DNA of 64,000 bases from Flagellimonas amphidinii (GCF_013090115.1 NZ_JABFNN010000039.1:248001-312000); one strand, 5' to 3'; shown: positions 36,913 to 44,797, numbered from the stretch's first letter. Numbers and translations are program-made. The notes: generated by a model from the letters alone, not told the origin.

Positions 36913-37192
36913 CTTGATAAAAAAGAAACAAAAAATCAAGAAGAGGACAGAATGAGAAAGGTAACGATTTACCTTTCGAATGATGGGGCAGCCGAAGCTT
37001 GGCCATGCTTCTCCTCCGCTCCATCTCACCGAAAATAGTAATCAGCCACTGGCTAATGACTATTTCTCGTGCCTTTGTGTCTTAATAGCTTCGCTATTTT
37101 AGGCGTTTACGCCTACACACAAAGCCCAGGGCAATGGCTCTCTTTGCAGCAAGCCACAAATTCACTCCAACGCCGGCCCGCATTTTCTTCTG
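36913..37192. repeat. cassette-edge repeat, copy C3
   Basis: Two modules shared with copy A: 'cttgat..aaagaaacaaaaaatcaag' (36913-36940; also 23705-23733 and 30895-30922), whose ends are complementary, and a ~120-base block 37072-37192 with 'cttaatagcttcgctattt', 'ccagggcaatggctct' and 'cgccggcccgcattttctt', matching 23756-23872 at most positions. It fills the gap before the DUF2188 cluster; no gene is seen in it. Confidence 0.75.
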
Positions 37193-37213
37193 TCCCATAG
37201 CTAACGCTTTTAG

Positions 37214-37414
37214 TTATTGTATTAGGCTATCCCCTATAAATGTCAATTCTATATGATAATCAGCATCGGCGTTAAAACTATTCTTGATGTGATATTTTGC
37301 ATTAATAAAAGCTTCGCTTCTATTATGACCTTTTATTATAAAAGTGTAGCTGCTTTCTCCACTTAACGTTGATTGCTTTAGCGCTACTGCCTTGTAATCT
37401 TTTAACTTACTCAT
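37214..37414 (-). CDS. small protein of the DUF2188 cluster
   Basis: 66 residues, mixed alpha/beta, no signal peptide. Its ATG overlaps the stop of the 320-residue gene by four bases, so it is translated with it. No family is recognised. It contains 'YTFIIKGHNRSEAFINAKYHI', split here only to show a strand-helix pattern. It is the third and last gene of the cluster. Confidence 0.6.
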   Translation of the reverse strand: MSKLKDYKAVALKQSTLSGESSYTFIIKGHNRSEAFINAKYHIKNSFNADADYHIELTFIGDSLIQ

Positions 37415-38373
37415 TTTTGATTTTTCAAAATCTCGTCCAAAAATTTACTAATTGTAATATTAATATCATCATCAGTTAATGCGGTAGATTTTTCAATAAC
37501 ATCCTGTTTAAACTCTATTAAAGGTAGGTCCCCATGTTTCTTCACATGGTCAAACAAATCTCCTTTGGATTTTGAAAACTCTCCGTAAAAAGCTTTAAGC
37601 TTAGGCTTTTTAGTGTCATCTTTTAAAATCCTGAATAATCCAGATAGTGCAGATAATTGATTTCCATCTTTCATTACCTCAGGGATTGTCCTGCTTCTTA
37701 TTACATATTTGTCAAACAAATCAGAGTAATATTTATCATGCGAAATGATTTTTTTTGGAACAAGAATAATGTGCTCACCCAAATACGTTGGTAGAGAAAA
37801 CTTTCTTATTTCCCACTTTTCACTCTCAGGATTAAAGACTTCTAACTTTGTTTCGTACGTTTCAACACCATTTAAAATACATTGTTGCGTAGTAAATTCG
37901 GCAAAAATGCCTCTGCAGATTGTCGCTATCATGTCTGAAACATTGTCAGAACCAATGCCTTCAACCAAAATCTGGCTATTGCAGATATCTGATAATAAAC
38001 TTGTCTTTCCTGCCTTTGAATCTGAAAAAACTGTATACAAATGGTTGGCCTTTTCATCTCCAATAGCCTTCCCGCTATATTTGTCTTGACTATACCCTAA
38101 ATGAATTTCTTTGGGTTCCCTCAAGAATTTAAGATGATGAATTGCTTTGGCTTTTTTTTCATCCTTAATCAGTTGTAGGAGTCTAGAGAAATAAACTTTT
38201 AATGTTTTTTCTATCCTATAGCTCATTTCACAATCACTAGCCGCGATTCTCCAAGGACTTATAAATAAAGGAATGTCCATGTCGACTAGAATATCTACAA
38301 ACTCTAAATGCCTTTGGGCTTTGTTTATTTTAAAATGTTCCGAAAATCTGGGTTTTTTAATAGTGTTACTCAT
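37411..38373 (-). CDS. 320-residue protein of the DUF2188 cluster, candidate conflict-system component
   Basis: Soluble, no membrane segment. Conserved-looking landmarks are 'FISPWRIAAS' (37-46), 'SDSKAGKTSLLSDI' (117-130; not a complete P-loop because the first Gly is missing), 'EGIGSDNVSDMIATI' (138-152) and 'LPTYLGEHIILVPKKII' (194-210). The last pattern reads like a substrate or nucleic-acid-processing enzyme core, but I cannot name the family. It sits between a DUF2188 gene (18 bases upstream) and a 66-residue gene (overlapping). The neighbourhood (AAA15 ATPase, XRE regulator) suggests a defence role. Confidence 0.65.
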   Translation of the reverse strand: MSNTIKKPRFSEHFKINKAQRHLEFVDILVDMDIPLFISPWRIAASDCEMSYRIEKTLKVYFSRLLQLIKDEKKAKAIHHLKFLREPKEIHLGYSQDKYSGKAIGDEKANHLYTVFSDSKAGKTSLLSDICNSQILVEGIGSDNVSDMIATICRGIFAEFTTQQCILNGVETYETKLEVFNPESEKWEIRKFSLPTYLGEHIILVPKKIISHDKYYSDLFDKYVIRSRTIPEVMKDGNQLSALSGLFRILKDDTKKPKLKAFYGEFSKSKGDLFDHVKKHGDLPLIEFKQDVIEKSTALTDDDINITISKFLDEILKNQK

Positions 38374-38391
38374 TTAATTTAATTTTAAAAA

Positions 38392-38616
38392 TTAACCTTC
38401 GGGTGGAAATGGATCTTTACCGTAGGTGTTTCTTTCTCTTATCCGTCCATTAGTGCCATGTACCAATAATTCACTTCTCTGGTTTTTGGCTATAGACTTA
38501 CCAATTTCTATGGCTTGTTCTTGTGTTTTTAGAACTTTTGTTGCACGAGAATTGCCCTCGCCCTTTACAGCCCAACCATTTTGATGCTTTACTACATGTT
38601 GATTTTTTCCGCTCAT
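38392..38616 (-). CDS. DUF2188 domain protein
   Basis: 74 residues. 'NQHVVKHQNGWAVKGEGNSRAT' region with 'EQAIEIGKSIAKNQRSELLVHG' is the DUF2188 pattern: two short repeats of strand and helix, ending 'GRIRERNTYGKDPFPP'. The family is small, soluble and of unknown role, often found near mobile or conflict genes. First of three genes, divergent from the AAA15 gene with 188 bases between. The gap contains the palindrome 'atgaga-atatc-tctcat' (38744-38760). Confidence 0.85.
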   Translation of the reverse strand: MSGKNQHVVKHQNGWAVKGEGNSRATKVLKTQEQAIEIGKSIAKNQRSELLVHGTNGRIRERNTYGKDPFPPEG

Positions 38617-38743
38617 ATTATCGAATTTTTCGTTTTATGTATGATGAATACCGTAAAAATGATTAATAAATATTCATTATTCACGTATATTTCTCACAAA
38701 TATACAATTTATTTTTTTTATGTGCAAAAAAACATTTAAATTT

Positions 38744-38760
38744 GATGAGAATATCTCTCA
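38744..38760. promoter_or_regulatory. palindrome between DUF2188 cluster and AAA15 gene
   Basis: Arms 'atgaga' and 'tctcat' with a five-base centre lie in the divergent gap, about 45 bases before the AAA15 start. A dimeric repressor such as the XRE protein encoded just beyond the ATPase gene could bind here and control both directions. This is a position-and-symmetry argument only. Confidence 0.3.
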
Positions 38761-38804
38761 TAATTGGCTAATTTTGCCCGTTTTTAAAACTTATTACACT
38801 TAAA

Positions 38805-40091
38805 ATGCTCGTAAAATTCACATTAAGTAATTTTTTGTCTTTTAAAAATGAGACTGTTATAGATTTAAATGCTTCTTCATTATCAGAATATAGAGACGAA
38901 AACATTTTCAATTTGTCGATTAACAACTTGTCTCTTTTAAAAAGTTTGGTAATCTATGGTGCAAATTCTAGTGGTAAGAGTAATTTATTTAAAGCAATAA
39001 AATTTGTTAGAAGAATGATTTTAAATTCTTCTAAAGATTCACAAGCTGAAGAATCCATTAAGGTCGAACCTTTCCTTTTATCAACAGAAAACCGTCTAAA
39101 ACCGAGCTATTTTGAATTAGAGTTTATAGCTGGTAAAAAACAATATAGATATGGATTTGAAGTAGATATGCTCAAAATACATAAGGAATGGTTATATGAA
39201 GTAAAAAAAACTACAGAGAACCTCCTATTTGAACGTACTCTTCAAGATATTGTAATTTCAAACAAGTTTGATTCTGCAAGTAACAATTTAACCACTATTA
39301 CTAGAGAAAATGCACTTTTCTTATCGGTGTGCGCTCAATTTAACATAACCAGTGCTATTGAAATTATTAAAGGAATAAGTGATATTCAATATCTATCAGG
39401 TGTTGATGATAGGTCAACTATCGATTTTACAGTAGACCTATTGAATGATCCTGAATATGGAATTTACGTTAATAATTTTATCAAAGGTGCTAGATTGGGT
39501 TTTGAAGAGATAAAAACTAAAGAAATAAGTTTAACAGAAGAAGTCTTAGCTAAATCTAACATCCCTCAAGAAATAAGAAAATTTTTGCTTGAGAAAAGGG
39601 AAAAGAATACTATTGTCACTACTAAACACCTGGTTTTTGATGACAAAAACAATGCATCTGATGAAATTTACTTTAATCTAATTGCCAATGAATCCCTAGG
39701 TACCAGAAAGTATTTTTCACTAGCAGGGCCAATTATTGATACTCTTCTAAAAGGGAAAACCTTAATAATTGATGAATTTGACGCTAGGCTCCACTCTCAT
39801 CTAAGTCAATCAATTATAAGACTTTTTAATTCCATGGAGAATAACCCTAATAATGCTCAATTGATTTTTGCTTCTCATAATTCTACATTTATTAATCCTA
39901 CCAATGAACTTTTTAGAAGGGATCAAATAATAATTTCGGAAAAAAACGAATTTGGGGCTTCAAAAATGGAAAGTATATATGCCAAAGGCATCCGGAAAGA
40001 TGCTTCGTTCGAAAGAGATTATTTATCAGGGAAATACAATGGTGTGCCAGTTAATATCGAGATAAGTAATCAACTTCCTCTTTTTGAATAA
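38805..40091 (+). CDS. AAA15/RloA-like ATPase
   Basis: 428 residues of the SMC/ABC-related AAA15 type: 'FTLSNFLSFKNET' at the start, Walker A 'YGANSSGKS' (51-59), signature-like 'NESLGTRKYFSLAGPI' (295-310), Walker B 'LIIDEFDARLH' (320-330) and switch His in 'IFASHNS' (354-360). Such ATPases work in abortive-infection and retron modules, usually with a second gene such as rloB. Here no rloB-like gene follows; the next gene is an XRE regulator on the other strand. It may work with the divergent DUF2188 cluster, or be an orphan. Confidence 0.85.
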   Translation: MLVKFTLSNFLSFKNETVIDLNASSLSEYRDENIFNLSINNLSLLKSLVIYGANSSGKSNLFKAIKFVRRMILNSSKDSQAEESIKVEPFLLSTENRLKPSYFELEFIAGKKQYRYGFEVDMLKIHKEWLYEVKKTTENLLFERTLQDIVISNKFDSASNNLTTITRENALFLSVCAQFNITSAIEIIKGISDIQYLSGVDDRSTIDFTVDLLNDPEYGIYVNNFIKGARLGFEEIKTKEISLTEEVLAKSNIPQEIRKFLLEKREKNTIVTTKHLVFDDKNNASDEIYFNLIANESLGTRKYFSLAGPIIDTLLKGKTLIIDEFDARLHSHLSQSIIRLFNSMENNPNNAQLIFASHNSTFINPTNELFRRDQIIISEKNEFGASKMESIYAKGIRKDASFERDYLSGKYNGVPVNIEISNQLPLFE

Positions 40092-40109
40092 TTGCATGTC
40101 TGTCTGGAA

Positions 40110-40316
40110 TCACCCTTTAGTCGATACCAACAGCTCTCTAATGTCCACATCAAGAATTTGAGCAATTCGTTTTAGGTCCTTTAGATGTGGTTGGGATTTA
40201 TTATTACAGATTGAAGTAATTGTATTTGGGTTTCGTTCCATTTTAACCGCCAATTCTTTTTGGCTCATCCCTTTTATTACAAGCACTTCTTTTATTCTAT
40301 TTATTCGCTCAGGCAT
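40110..40316 (-). CDS. XRE-family transcriptional regulator
   Basis: 68 residues, one Cro/CI-type helix-turn-helix: 'IKEVLVIKGMSQKELAVKM' and 'NPNTITSICNNKSQPHLKDL'. No extra domain. Typical of regulators of phage-defence, toxin-antitoxin or mobile modules. It converges on the AAA15 gene with 18 bases between stops. Palindromes upstream of its start (40386-40476) are candidate self-operators. Confidence 0.9.
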   Translation of the reverse strand: MPERINRIKEVLVIKGMSQKELAVKMERNPNTITSICNNKSQPHLKDLKRIAQILDVDIRELLVSTKG

Positions 40317-40385
40317 AGCCTAAAGCTAGGTATAATCAAGACTTTTGACAATAGGACATTTTCTGTGATATCTATAAAAACGATA

Positions 40386-40476
40386 AAAACATTGTTTTAA
40401 ACTATATTAATATAATTATAAAGCATAAATTTTATTTTCATTTTTACTATAAAAACCTATATTTATATAGTTTTTA
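40386..40476. promoter_or_regulatory. two palindromes upstream of the XRE gene
   Basis: A perfect palindrome 'aaaaca-t-tgtttt' at 40386-40398 and a longer near-palindrome with arms 'taaaaac' / 'gtttttat' around 'tatat..atata' at 40450-40476 lie in the divergent gap between the XRE gene and the 72-residue gene. Both fit binding by a small dimeric helix-turn-helix protein. Confidence 0.4.
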
Positions 40477-40516
40477 CCTGTATTAGTATGTAAAAAACTA
40501 GTAAAATCGTCCTTAA

Positions 40517-40735
40517 ATGAGCTTAAAAATAACCGACCTACATCCCCTACTCTCCTACATTGAAGAATGCCACGAAGGAGACCTTCTTTCCCTTACCCAA
40601 ATTTTGGATAAAACCATTTTTATGTTCCACTTTCTTCCTTGGGATACCTTTACAGATTTTGAAAGACAAAATTGCTGTCATGTTTTAATGGAACTTAAGG
40701 AGGCATTTATGGAGGTTTACCGCAACAACGCATAG
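40517..40735 (+). CDS. small conserved-looking protein, 72 residues
   Basis: Acidic, helical, with three Cys residues ('EECHEG', 'NCCHVL') and 'FHFLPWDTFTDFERQ' in the centre. No signal peptide or membrane segment. The pattern of conserved aromatic residues suggests a real small protein but no family can be named. It is divergent from the XRE gene. Confidence 0.55.
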   Translation: MSLKITDLHPLLSYIEECHEGDLLSLTQILDKTIFMFHFLPWDTFTDFERQNCCHVLMELKEAFMEVYRNNA

Positions 40736-40762
40736 AGTAAATAGTAATACTTTCGTTCTCAG

Positions 40763-41395
40763 TTATTGATAGTTGTAATACTTAGTAAATATAAATTCCG
40801 TATTTGGTGAAGTAGCAGACAATGATAAAGATAACTTCAGCTTTAGTTCCTTGATGTCGTCTATATTATACCCATCGGTTACTCTTAGATTTAGATTTAA
40901 GCTGTTACTAACATCATTACCATAACCTTCATAAAACTTTTCTTCGGAGGGAAGCATAGTTGTAAAATTCTTTAAAACTTCTTTGCTAATCAAAAATCTG
41001 AATTGGAAATATCCAATTGTATTTGGCTGAACTATTTGTTTTTCGTTTACTAAATTAAAATTATTGTTATCCTGAGTGTTTGAATATAATCCTAAGTCGA
41101 CTACTGGTACTGTCTCAAACTCAACTTTAACTTTAGACTCTTTCTCGAAGTCCGCGTTGTCACCTTTTACTTCATTAACAGCCTGTTGTCTCACACTGGT
41201 AGTTTTTTCATCTTCTGCATAAACGAAGCTGCTAGAGCTTAAACCCCAAGCTGTAGTTTCTACTTTATTAGAACTATTATTAATTACAGTTGTAAGTAGT
41301 TCATGTTGAACAATAAGATTGGATAGTACTATAGGGGTAACATAATTCGGGTTGGAAATATGAAACGAAGCTCTAATTGGAATATATTTTTCCAT
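40763..41395 (-). CDS. second half of an exported two-part protein (unknown)
   Basis: 210 residues from ATG 41395, beta-rich and Asn/Ser/Thr-rich, with no signal of its own. The frame is open and protein-like for 26 further codons upstream ('KIDELKLLKNFDENLLDSKED') up to a ten-A tract next to the stop of the preceding gene. A one-base backward slip there would join it to the 169-residue exported protein to give about 405 residues. It may therefore be the C-terminal part of a frameshifted or phase-variable protein. No family is recognised. Confidence 0.55.
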   Translation of the reverse strand: MEKYIPIRASFHISNPNYVTPIVLSNLIVQHELLTTVINNSSNKVETTAWGLSSSSFVYAEDEKTTSVRQQAVNEVKGDNADFEKESKVKVEFETVPVVDLGLYSNTQDNNNFNLVNEKQIVQPNTIGYFQFRFLISKEVLKNFTTMLPSEEKFYEGYGNDVSNSLNLNLRVTDGYNIDDIKELKLKLSLSLSATSPNTEFIFTKYYNYQ

Positions 41396-41472
41396 GTCTT
41401 CCTTAGAGTCTAGTAAATTTTCATCAAAATTTTTAAGAAGTTTTAATTCGTCTATTTTGACTATTGGCCTAA

Positions 41473-41982
41473 TTATTTTTTTTTTACAATGCTCTCGACT
41501 TGACCTTTTACGTCAATTCTGTTGTCAAGAATATCCAAAAATTCTCTATAATCGGCCAATAAAACAAAATATTCATCTTCGGCACGCTTCCTAAAAGATT
41601 CAGTATGCTTTTTATTTTTGGTTATTGCCAATAATTCTTGTGTTCTAAAACAAAAATCATTTATTCGAGCATTATATGATGAAACAATTTGTTCTGGAGT
41701 TTTATTGCTATAAGTGGCAACGGAGTTTTTGTACCTTTTGAAATAATTTATAGTATCATTTGGGCTATTGTTGTCCCCAAGGTTGAGATTTGAGGCTTTA
41801 GCTAGTAAAACATCTATAAGTCCTAAGCCCTTACTTAAGTCGGAAACTATACTATCTTTTTTGTCATAGTTTTGATACTTAATATGATATACTCCTTTAC
41901 ACCCAGTTCTTTTACACTCGCTATTTGCTAATAAAAATATAGACCCTACTACTATTGAAATTATTGATGTGATTCTTTTCAT
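41473..41982 (-). CDS. exported helical protein, possible first half of a frameshifted gene
   Basis: 169 residues with a signal peptide ('SIISIVVGSIFLLANSEC'; the Glu before the Cys makes lipidation unlikely). Three more Cys follow, including 'KRTGCKGVYHIKY'. The C-terminal half is helical ('RKRAEDEYFVLLADYREFL'). It stops immediately after a run of ten A on the coding strand, and the next gene's frame continues without a break from there. The upstream region (42067-42168) carries copy 2 of the bipartite element. Confidence 0.6.
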   Translation of the reverse strand: MKRITSIISIVVGSIFLLANSECKRTGCKGVYHIKYQNYDKKDSIVSDLSKGLGLIDVLLAKASNLNLGDNNSPNDTINYFKRYKNSVATYSNKTPEQIVSSYNARINDFCFRTQELLAITKNKKHTESFRKRAEDEYFVLLADYREFLDILDNRIDVKGQVESIVKKK

Positions 41983-42066
41983 AAATAATGTGTTTTCAAA
42001 ATGAAATCTATCTTAGTCGTATGTACTAAAACTTGATAGTAACTGTTATTGATTACAAATTTTTAC

Positions 42067-42168
42067 GGGGGAAGTAAATTGTAGGAAGTCGATTCTTTGA
42101 GGTCTCACAATATAAAAAATGATTATTAAAAACCATTATAGGAAAACCTTAGAAATTTCGGGGTTTTT
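42067..42168 (-). promoter_or_regulatory. bipartite upstream element, copy 2
   Basis: Purine block 'gggggaagtaaattgtagg' (42067-42085) lies 85 bases before the start at 41982. The hairpin 'aaaaccttagaaatttcgggg' with 'ttttt' follows 58 bases further out (42143-42168). The arrangement matches copies at 29466-29556 and 50542-50643. The hairpin could also end transcription of the gene at 42399. Confidence 0.5.
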
Positions 42169-42220
42169 CTACTATTTCGGGGTGTTTTTGGCAGTTTTTA
42201 TTAACAATTGAGGTTTTATG

Positions 42221-42380
42221 CCATTCCATACACTTTCGCCTCCCCCACTCTGTGGGTTCGGCAAAACAGTATTCCATTACCTTTTTAGGGAAGCTTTTGG
42301 AAGAACTTTTCAAAGAATTACGGTGAAATAAGCTTTGCTTTTCCAAAGCAAAGAAACATAACGCGGTACATTATAATACA
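42221..42380. repeat. cassette-edge repeat, copy D1
   Basis: Same module order as 30130-30296 and 35261-35426: 'ccattccatacacttt' (42221), 'attccattacctttt' (about 42270), 'gctttgcttttccaaagc' hairpin (42332-42349) and 'acataacgcggtacattata' (42356-42375). The stop of the next minus-strand gene lies 19 bases beyond. A 65-codon frame at 42149-42346 is repeat-derived and not credited. Confidence 0.7.
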
Positions 42381-42398
42381 CTTCGGGATTTAGTTTTC

Positions 42399-42803
42399 CT
42401 ACTCTTTGATAAAGTATTCAATATTCGTTCGGGTGGCTCTTCCGGAATTGTCTTTGTAGCTTGTAGTAGATGTTATTTTTAATTTCCCTTCGGACATTTC
42501 AAAAAGCATATCTCTTTCAGCAAATTCATGATCCCACAACAGGTTGAATTTTTGGACATCCTTATCTAAGGAATCCGACTCCATTTCTCCCCAATCACAA
42601 TCTTGGGGGAGACATGCTCCCCAAACGTGAACCTCAAAGTGTTCCCCATTATATCTGATATTACATTTTGTAATACTTCTTGTTTCTTTGTCTTCACTGA
42701 CCCAAAAACCGTTAAGTGGAGAATTATAATTTATCGTGGTTGTCTCGTTTTTGGAACTGAAAGCGATGGTTGCAACAAAAAGAATGGAAATGAGAGTTTT
42801 CAT
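42399..42803 (-). CDS. single-gene cassette: small exported protein
   Basis: 134 residues from ATG 42803, chosen because the signal peptide ('TLISILFVATIAFSS') begins there. The mature part is all-beta with 'GFWVSEDKETRSITKC', 'FEVHVWGACLPQDCDWGEM' region and three Cys residues, a pattern close to lipocalin-like or avidin-like single-sheet proteins of Bacteroidota. It is enclosed by island repeats on both sides and has no operon partner. Confidence 0.65.
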   Translation of the reverse strand: MKTLISILFVATIAFSSKNETTTINYNSPLNGFWVSEDKETRSITKCNIRYNGEHFEVHVWGACLPQDCDWGEMESDSLDKDVQKFNLLWDHEFAERDMLFEMSEGKLKITSTTSYKDNSGRATRTNIEYFIKE

Positions 42804-42887
42804 AACAATGTGTTTAATAATCATCCAATAGTCTAATATACCGAATTCTTAAAAGAAATTTCTTGCAATTTTGTTAATTAGGAAAAT

Positions 42888-43060
42888 GATGTTTTACATC
42901 GAAAATTCTGTTTTCAGCAACAAAGTTTTGGTTGTAAAATACTATATTAGTAGCCTCTTACCTTTCTTTGTACTCTCCGAAATGTAGATTATAGTACAAA
43001 TGCTTATAACTGTGGTGTTTTAGGCAGTTTTATGAGCAATTGGGGGTTATGCCATTCTGT
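42888..43060. repeat. cassette-edge repeat, copy D2 (right edge of island)
   Basis: Begins with 'gatgttttacatcgaaaatt' (42888) and 'caacaaagttttggttgtaa' (about 42919), identical in most positions to 35991-36048, then arm 'gattatagtacaaatg' (42987-43002) as in 23193-23205, then 'ggcagtttt..gagcaattg' and 'ggttatgccattct' (43023-43058), matching 42190-42226. Beyond it the core-like genes resume. Confidence 0.7.
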
Positions 43061-43097
43061 ACAAACCAATTTCTATTATTGTAGAGCATAAAATCCC

Positions 43098-43967
43098 TTA
43101 AAATTCCAATCTATAGCCAACCCCATGAATATTGGTGAGTTTAATAGCGGGGTCTTCTTGTAATTTTTTTCGTAGCTTGGAGATATAGGTATCCAAACTT
43201 CTGCCCACAATAACGCCATTGTCTTCCCATACCTTTTTTGTTAACTCTTCCCGCTTTATAATTTGGCAGGGATTGGCAATAAATATGGATAACAGTTCAC
43301 ATTCTTTTTTGGATAACCTGATTTCGGAAGCTTCCTTTATCAGTTTATTTTGCTCTGGATAAAATTTATACTTCCCAATGGATGCGTAATCTTTAGCACT
43401 ATTCTTGGAAAAAGCTTTGGTATTTATTTTAAAATATAGAAATGCCATCGCCAATAATAGCACAACACCCAATACCAGTACATATATAGTACCCAAGGAA
43501 CTTGTATTGCCCTCAGACGTTTTTATAAACGTAACCGTTATTAGATAACATCCTTTTTGTAATTGCCTTTTTCTACAATGGATATCCTTCTGCCCTACTT
43601 TATGCTTTTTTTGATAGTAACTATAGCTTACTTCCTTGTTTGAACATTGCAGTACTTCTAGCAAATAATCCTGTGGCAAGGCCATTTTTTTAAAGCTATT
43701 TTCTATATAGCCCACTAAACTATCTGGGCAAATTTCCAATTGTTCTTCAAATGACAATTGATATTTTAATGCCTCTAAACTCACCACAGGTTTCACTACG
43801 GATGTAGAATCCTGATTGGTCAATAATAAGCGGTGCCCTACCTCACGTAGTGCTACTTTAACTTTTTTGGGAAACGAGATGTCTTGCTCCTTTGTACAAG
43901 ACAAAATACCTAGGCATAAGGCAATGATGACACCGCCTTTAAATAAGTATTGGATATAAATATTCAT
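43098..43967 (-). CDS. membrane-anchored OmpR-type winged-helix regulator
   Basis: 289 residues from ATG 43967. An N-terminal signal with lipobox-like 'LCLGILSC' precedes an exported ~150-residue domain, one membrane helix ('VLVLGVVLLLAMAFLYF', about 165-182) and a cytoplasmic C-terminal DNA-binding domain: 'LSKKECELLSIFIANP', 'IIKREELTKKVWED', 'LDTYISKLRKKL', 'IHGVGYRL'. This is the reverse order of ToxR, where the DNA-binding part is N-terminal. It is divergent from yceI with 128 bases between; that gene is the natural first target. Confidence 0.85.
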   Translation of the reverse strand: MNIYIQYLFKGGVIIALCLGILSCTKEQDISFPKKVKVALREVGHRLLLTNQDSTSVVKPVVSLEALKYQLSFEEQLEICPDSLVGYIENSFKKMALPQDYLLEVLQCSNKEVSYSYYQKKHKVGQKDIHCRKRQLQKGCYLITVTFIKTSEGNTSSLGTIYVLVLGVVLLLAMAFLYFKINTKAFSKNSAKDYASIGKYKFYPEQNKLIKEASEIRLSKKECELLSIFIANPCQIIKREELTKKVWEDNGVIVGRSLDTYISKLRKKLQEDPAIKLTNIHGVGYRLEF

Positions 43968-44033
43968 ATAAAGATGTAAATAACATACAATCCCAAGACT
44001 TTTCACAACAGTTGACACTTCTTTTAAATTCTT

Positions 44034-44067
44034 TTGACATTTTTCACCAAGTCGGTCAATAGTTTTA
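44034..44067 (+). promoter_or_regulatory. candidate promoter of the YceI gene
   Basis: TTG at 44034-44036 and TAGTTTTA at 44060-44067, 23 bases apart, resemble the TTG / TAnnTTTG promoter of Flavobacteriia (one mismatch). The start codon follows 28 bases later. Confidence 0.35.
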
Positions 44068-44095
44068 TGAAAATTAATTTCTAAAAACTAAATAG

Positions 44096-44674
44096 ATGAA
44101 AAATCGTATCCTATGTATCGTAATGACCATTTGTTCCATCTTGTATTCATACGCTCAGGAGCAACTTCATATCAATCCTTCAGAAAGTGAACTTAAATGG
44201 TTTGGGACAAATGTGTTGAATTTTGGAGGCCATCACGGCATAGTACATTTTAAAGAAGGTCACTTTATTAAAACCGATACTAAAATTACCGGTGGGTCTT
44301 TTGTTATAGCTATGAATACCATTGCTTCCATAGAAAAAAATGGGATTGATTATGATAACGGACTTGTAAAACATCTAAAAGATGAAGATTTTTTTGATGT
44401 GCAAAAGTTTTCTACTGCAAAATTGGTCATCACAAATACCAAATATCTGGATGCCACCCATCTAATAGTAATGGCCAATTTAACCATAAAAGAGATTACA
44501 TTACCTATAACATTTCAAGCCAAAGTTGATTTTGAAAATCAACAAATGACCACAAAATTTAACATTGACAGAACACGTTGGGGGATTATTTATGAAAGTC
44601 AAAAATATGTTGTCAGCATAAAAGACGAAACTATCTCTGATACAATAAAATTTGAAGTGACATTGAGTCTGTAG
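44096..44674 (+). CDS. YceI family protein
   Basis: 192 residues with a signal peptide ('IVMTICSILYSYAQ'). The YceI lipocalin-like barrel is shown by 'INPSESELKWFGTN', 'GGSFVIAMNTI', 'LKDEDFFDVQKFSTAKLVI', split here by conserved turns, and 'LTIKEITLPITFQ' near residue 130. The family binds polyisoprenoid-type lipids in the periplasm. It shares an intergenic region with the membrane-anchored regulator. Confidence 0.93.
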   Translation: MKNRILCIVMTICSILYSYAQEQLHINPSESELKWFGTNVLNFGGHHGIVHFKEGHFIKTDTKITGGSFVIAMNTIASIEKNGIDYDNGLVKHLKDEDFFDVQKFSTAKLVITNTKYLDATHLIVMANLTIKEITLPITFQAKVDFENQQMTTKFNIDRTRWGIIYESQKYVVSIKDETISDTIKFEVTLSL

Positions 44675-44797
44675 CGTATCCTATATCATCTGCATTCAGC
44701 CACATTTGTAAGCAATAAGGATTCTTTGGTAAACTTTTTACAAACTTCACCGCTTTCTACGCTTTTTTTACGGACTTTTGGGGCTTATTTAAAAACA

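Noticed and set aside
37525..37990. P-loop in the 320-residue protein ('SDSKAGKTS')
   Set aside because: The first glycine of GxxxxGK(S/T) is missing and no Walker B follows, so nucleotide binding is not claimed.
42149..42346. 65-codon minus-strand frame
   Set aside because: Overlaps the bipartite hairpin and repeat D1; sequence follows the repeat rather than a conserved protein.
23180..43060. Calling the island a true integron
   Set aside because: Site shape and cassette layout are suggestive only; there is no integrase gene and arm pairing was judged by eye, so it is reported as a hypothesis and not as a feature.
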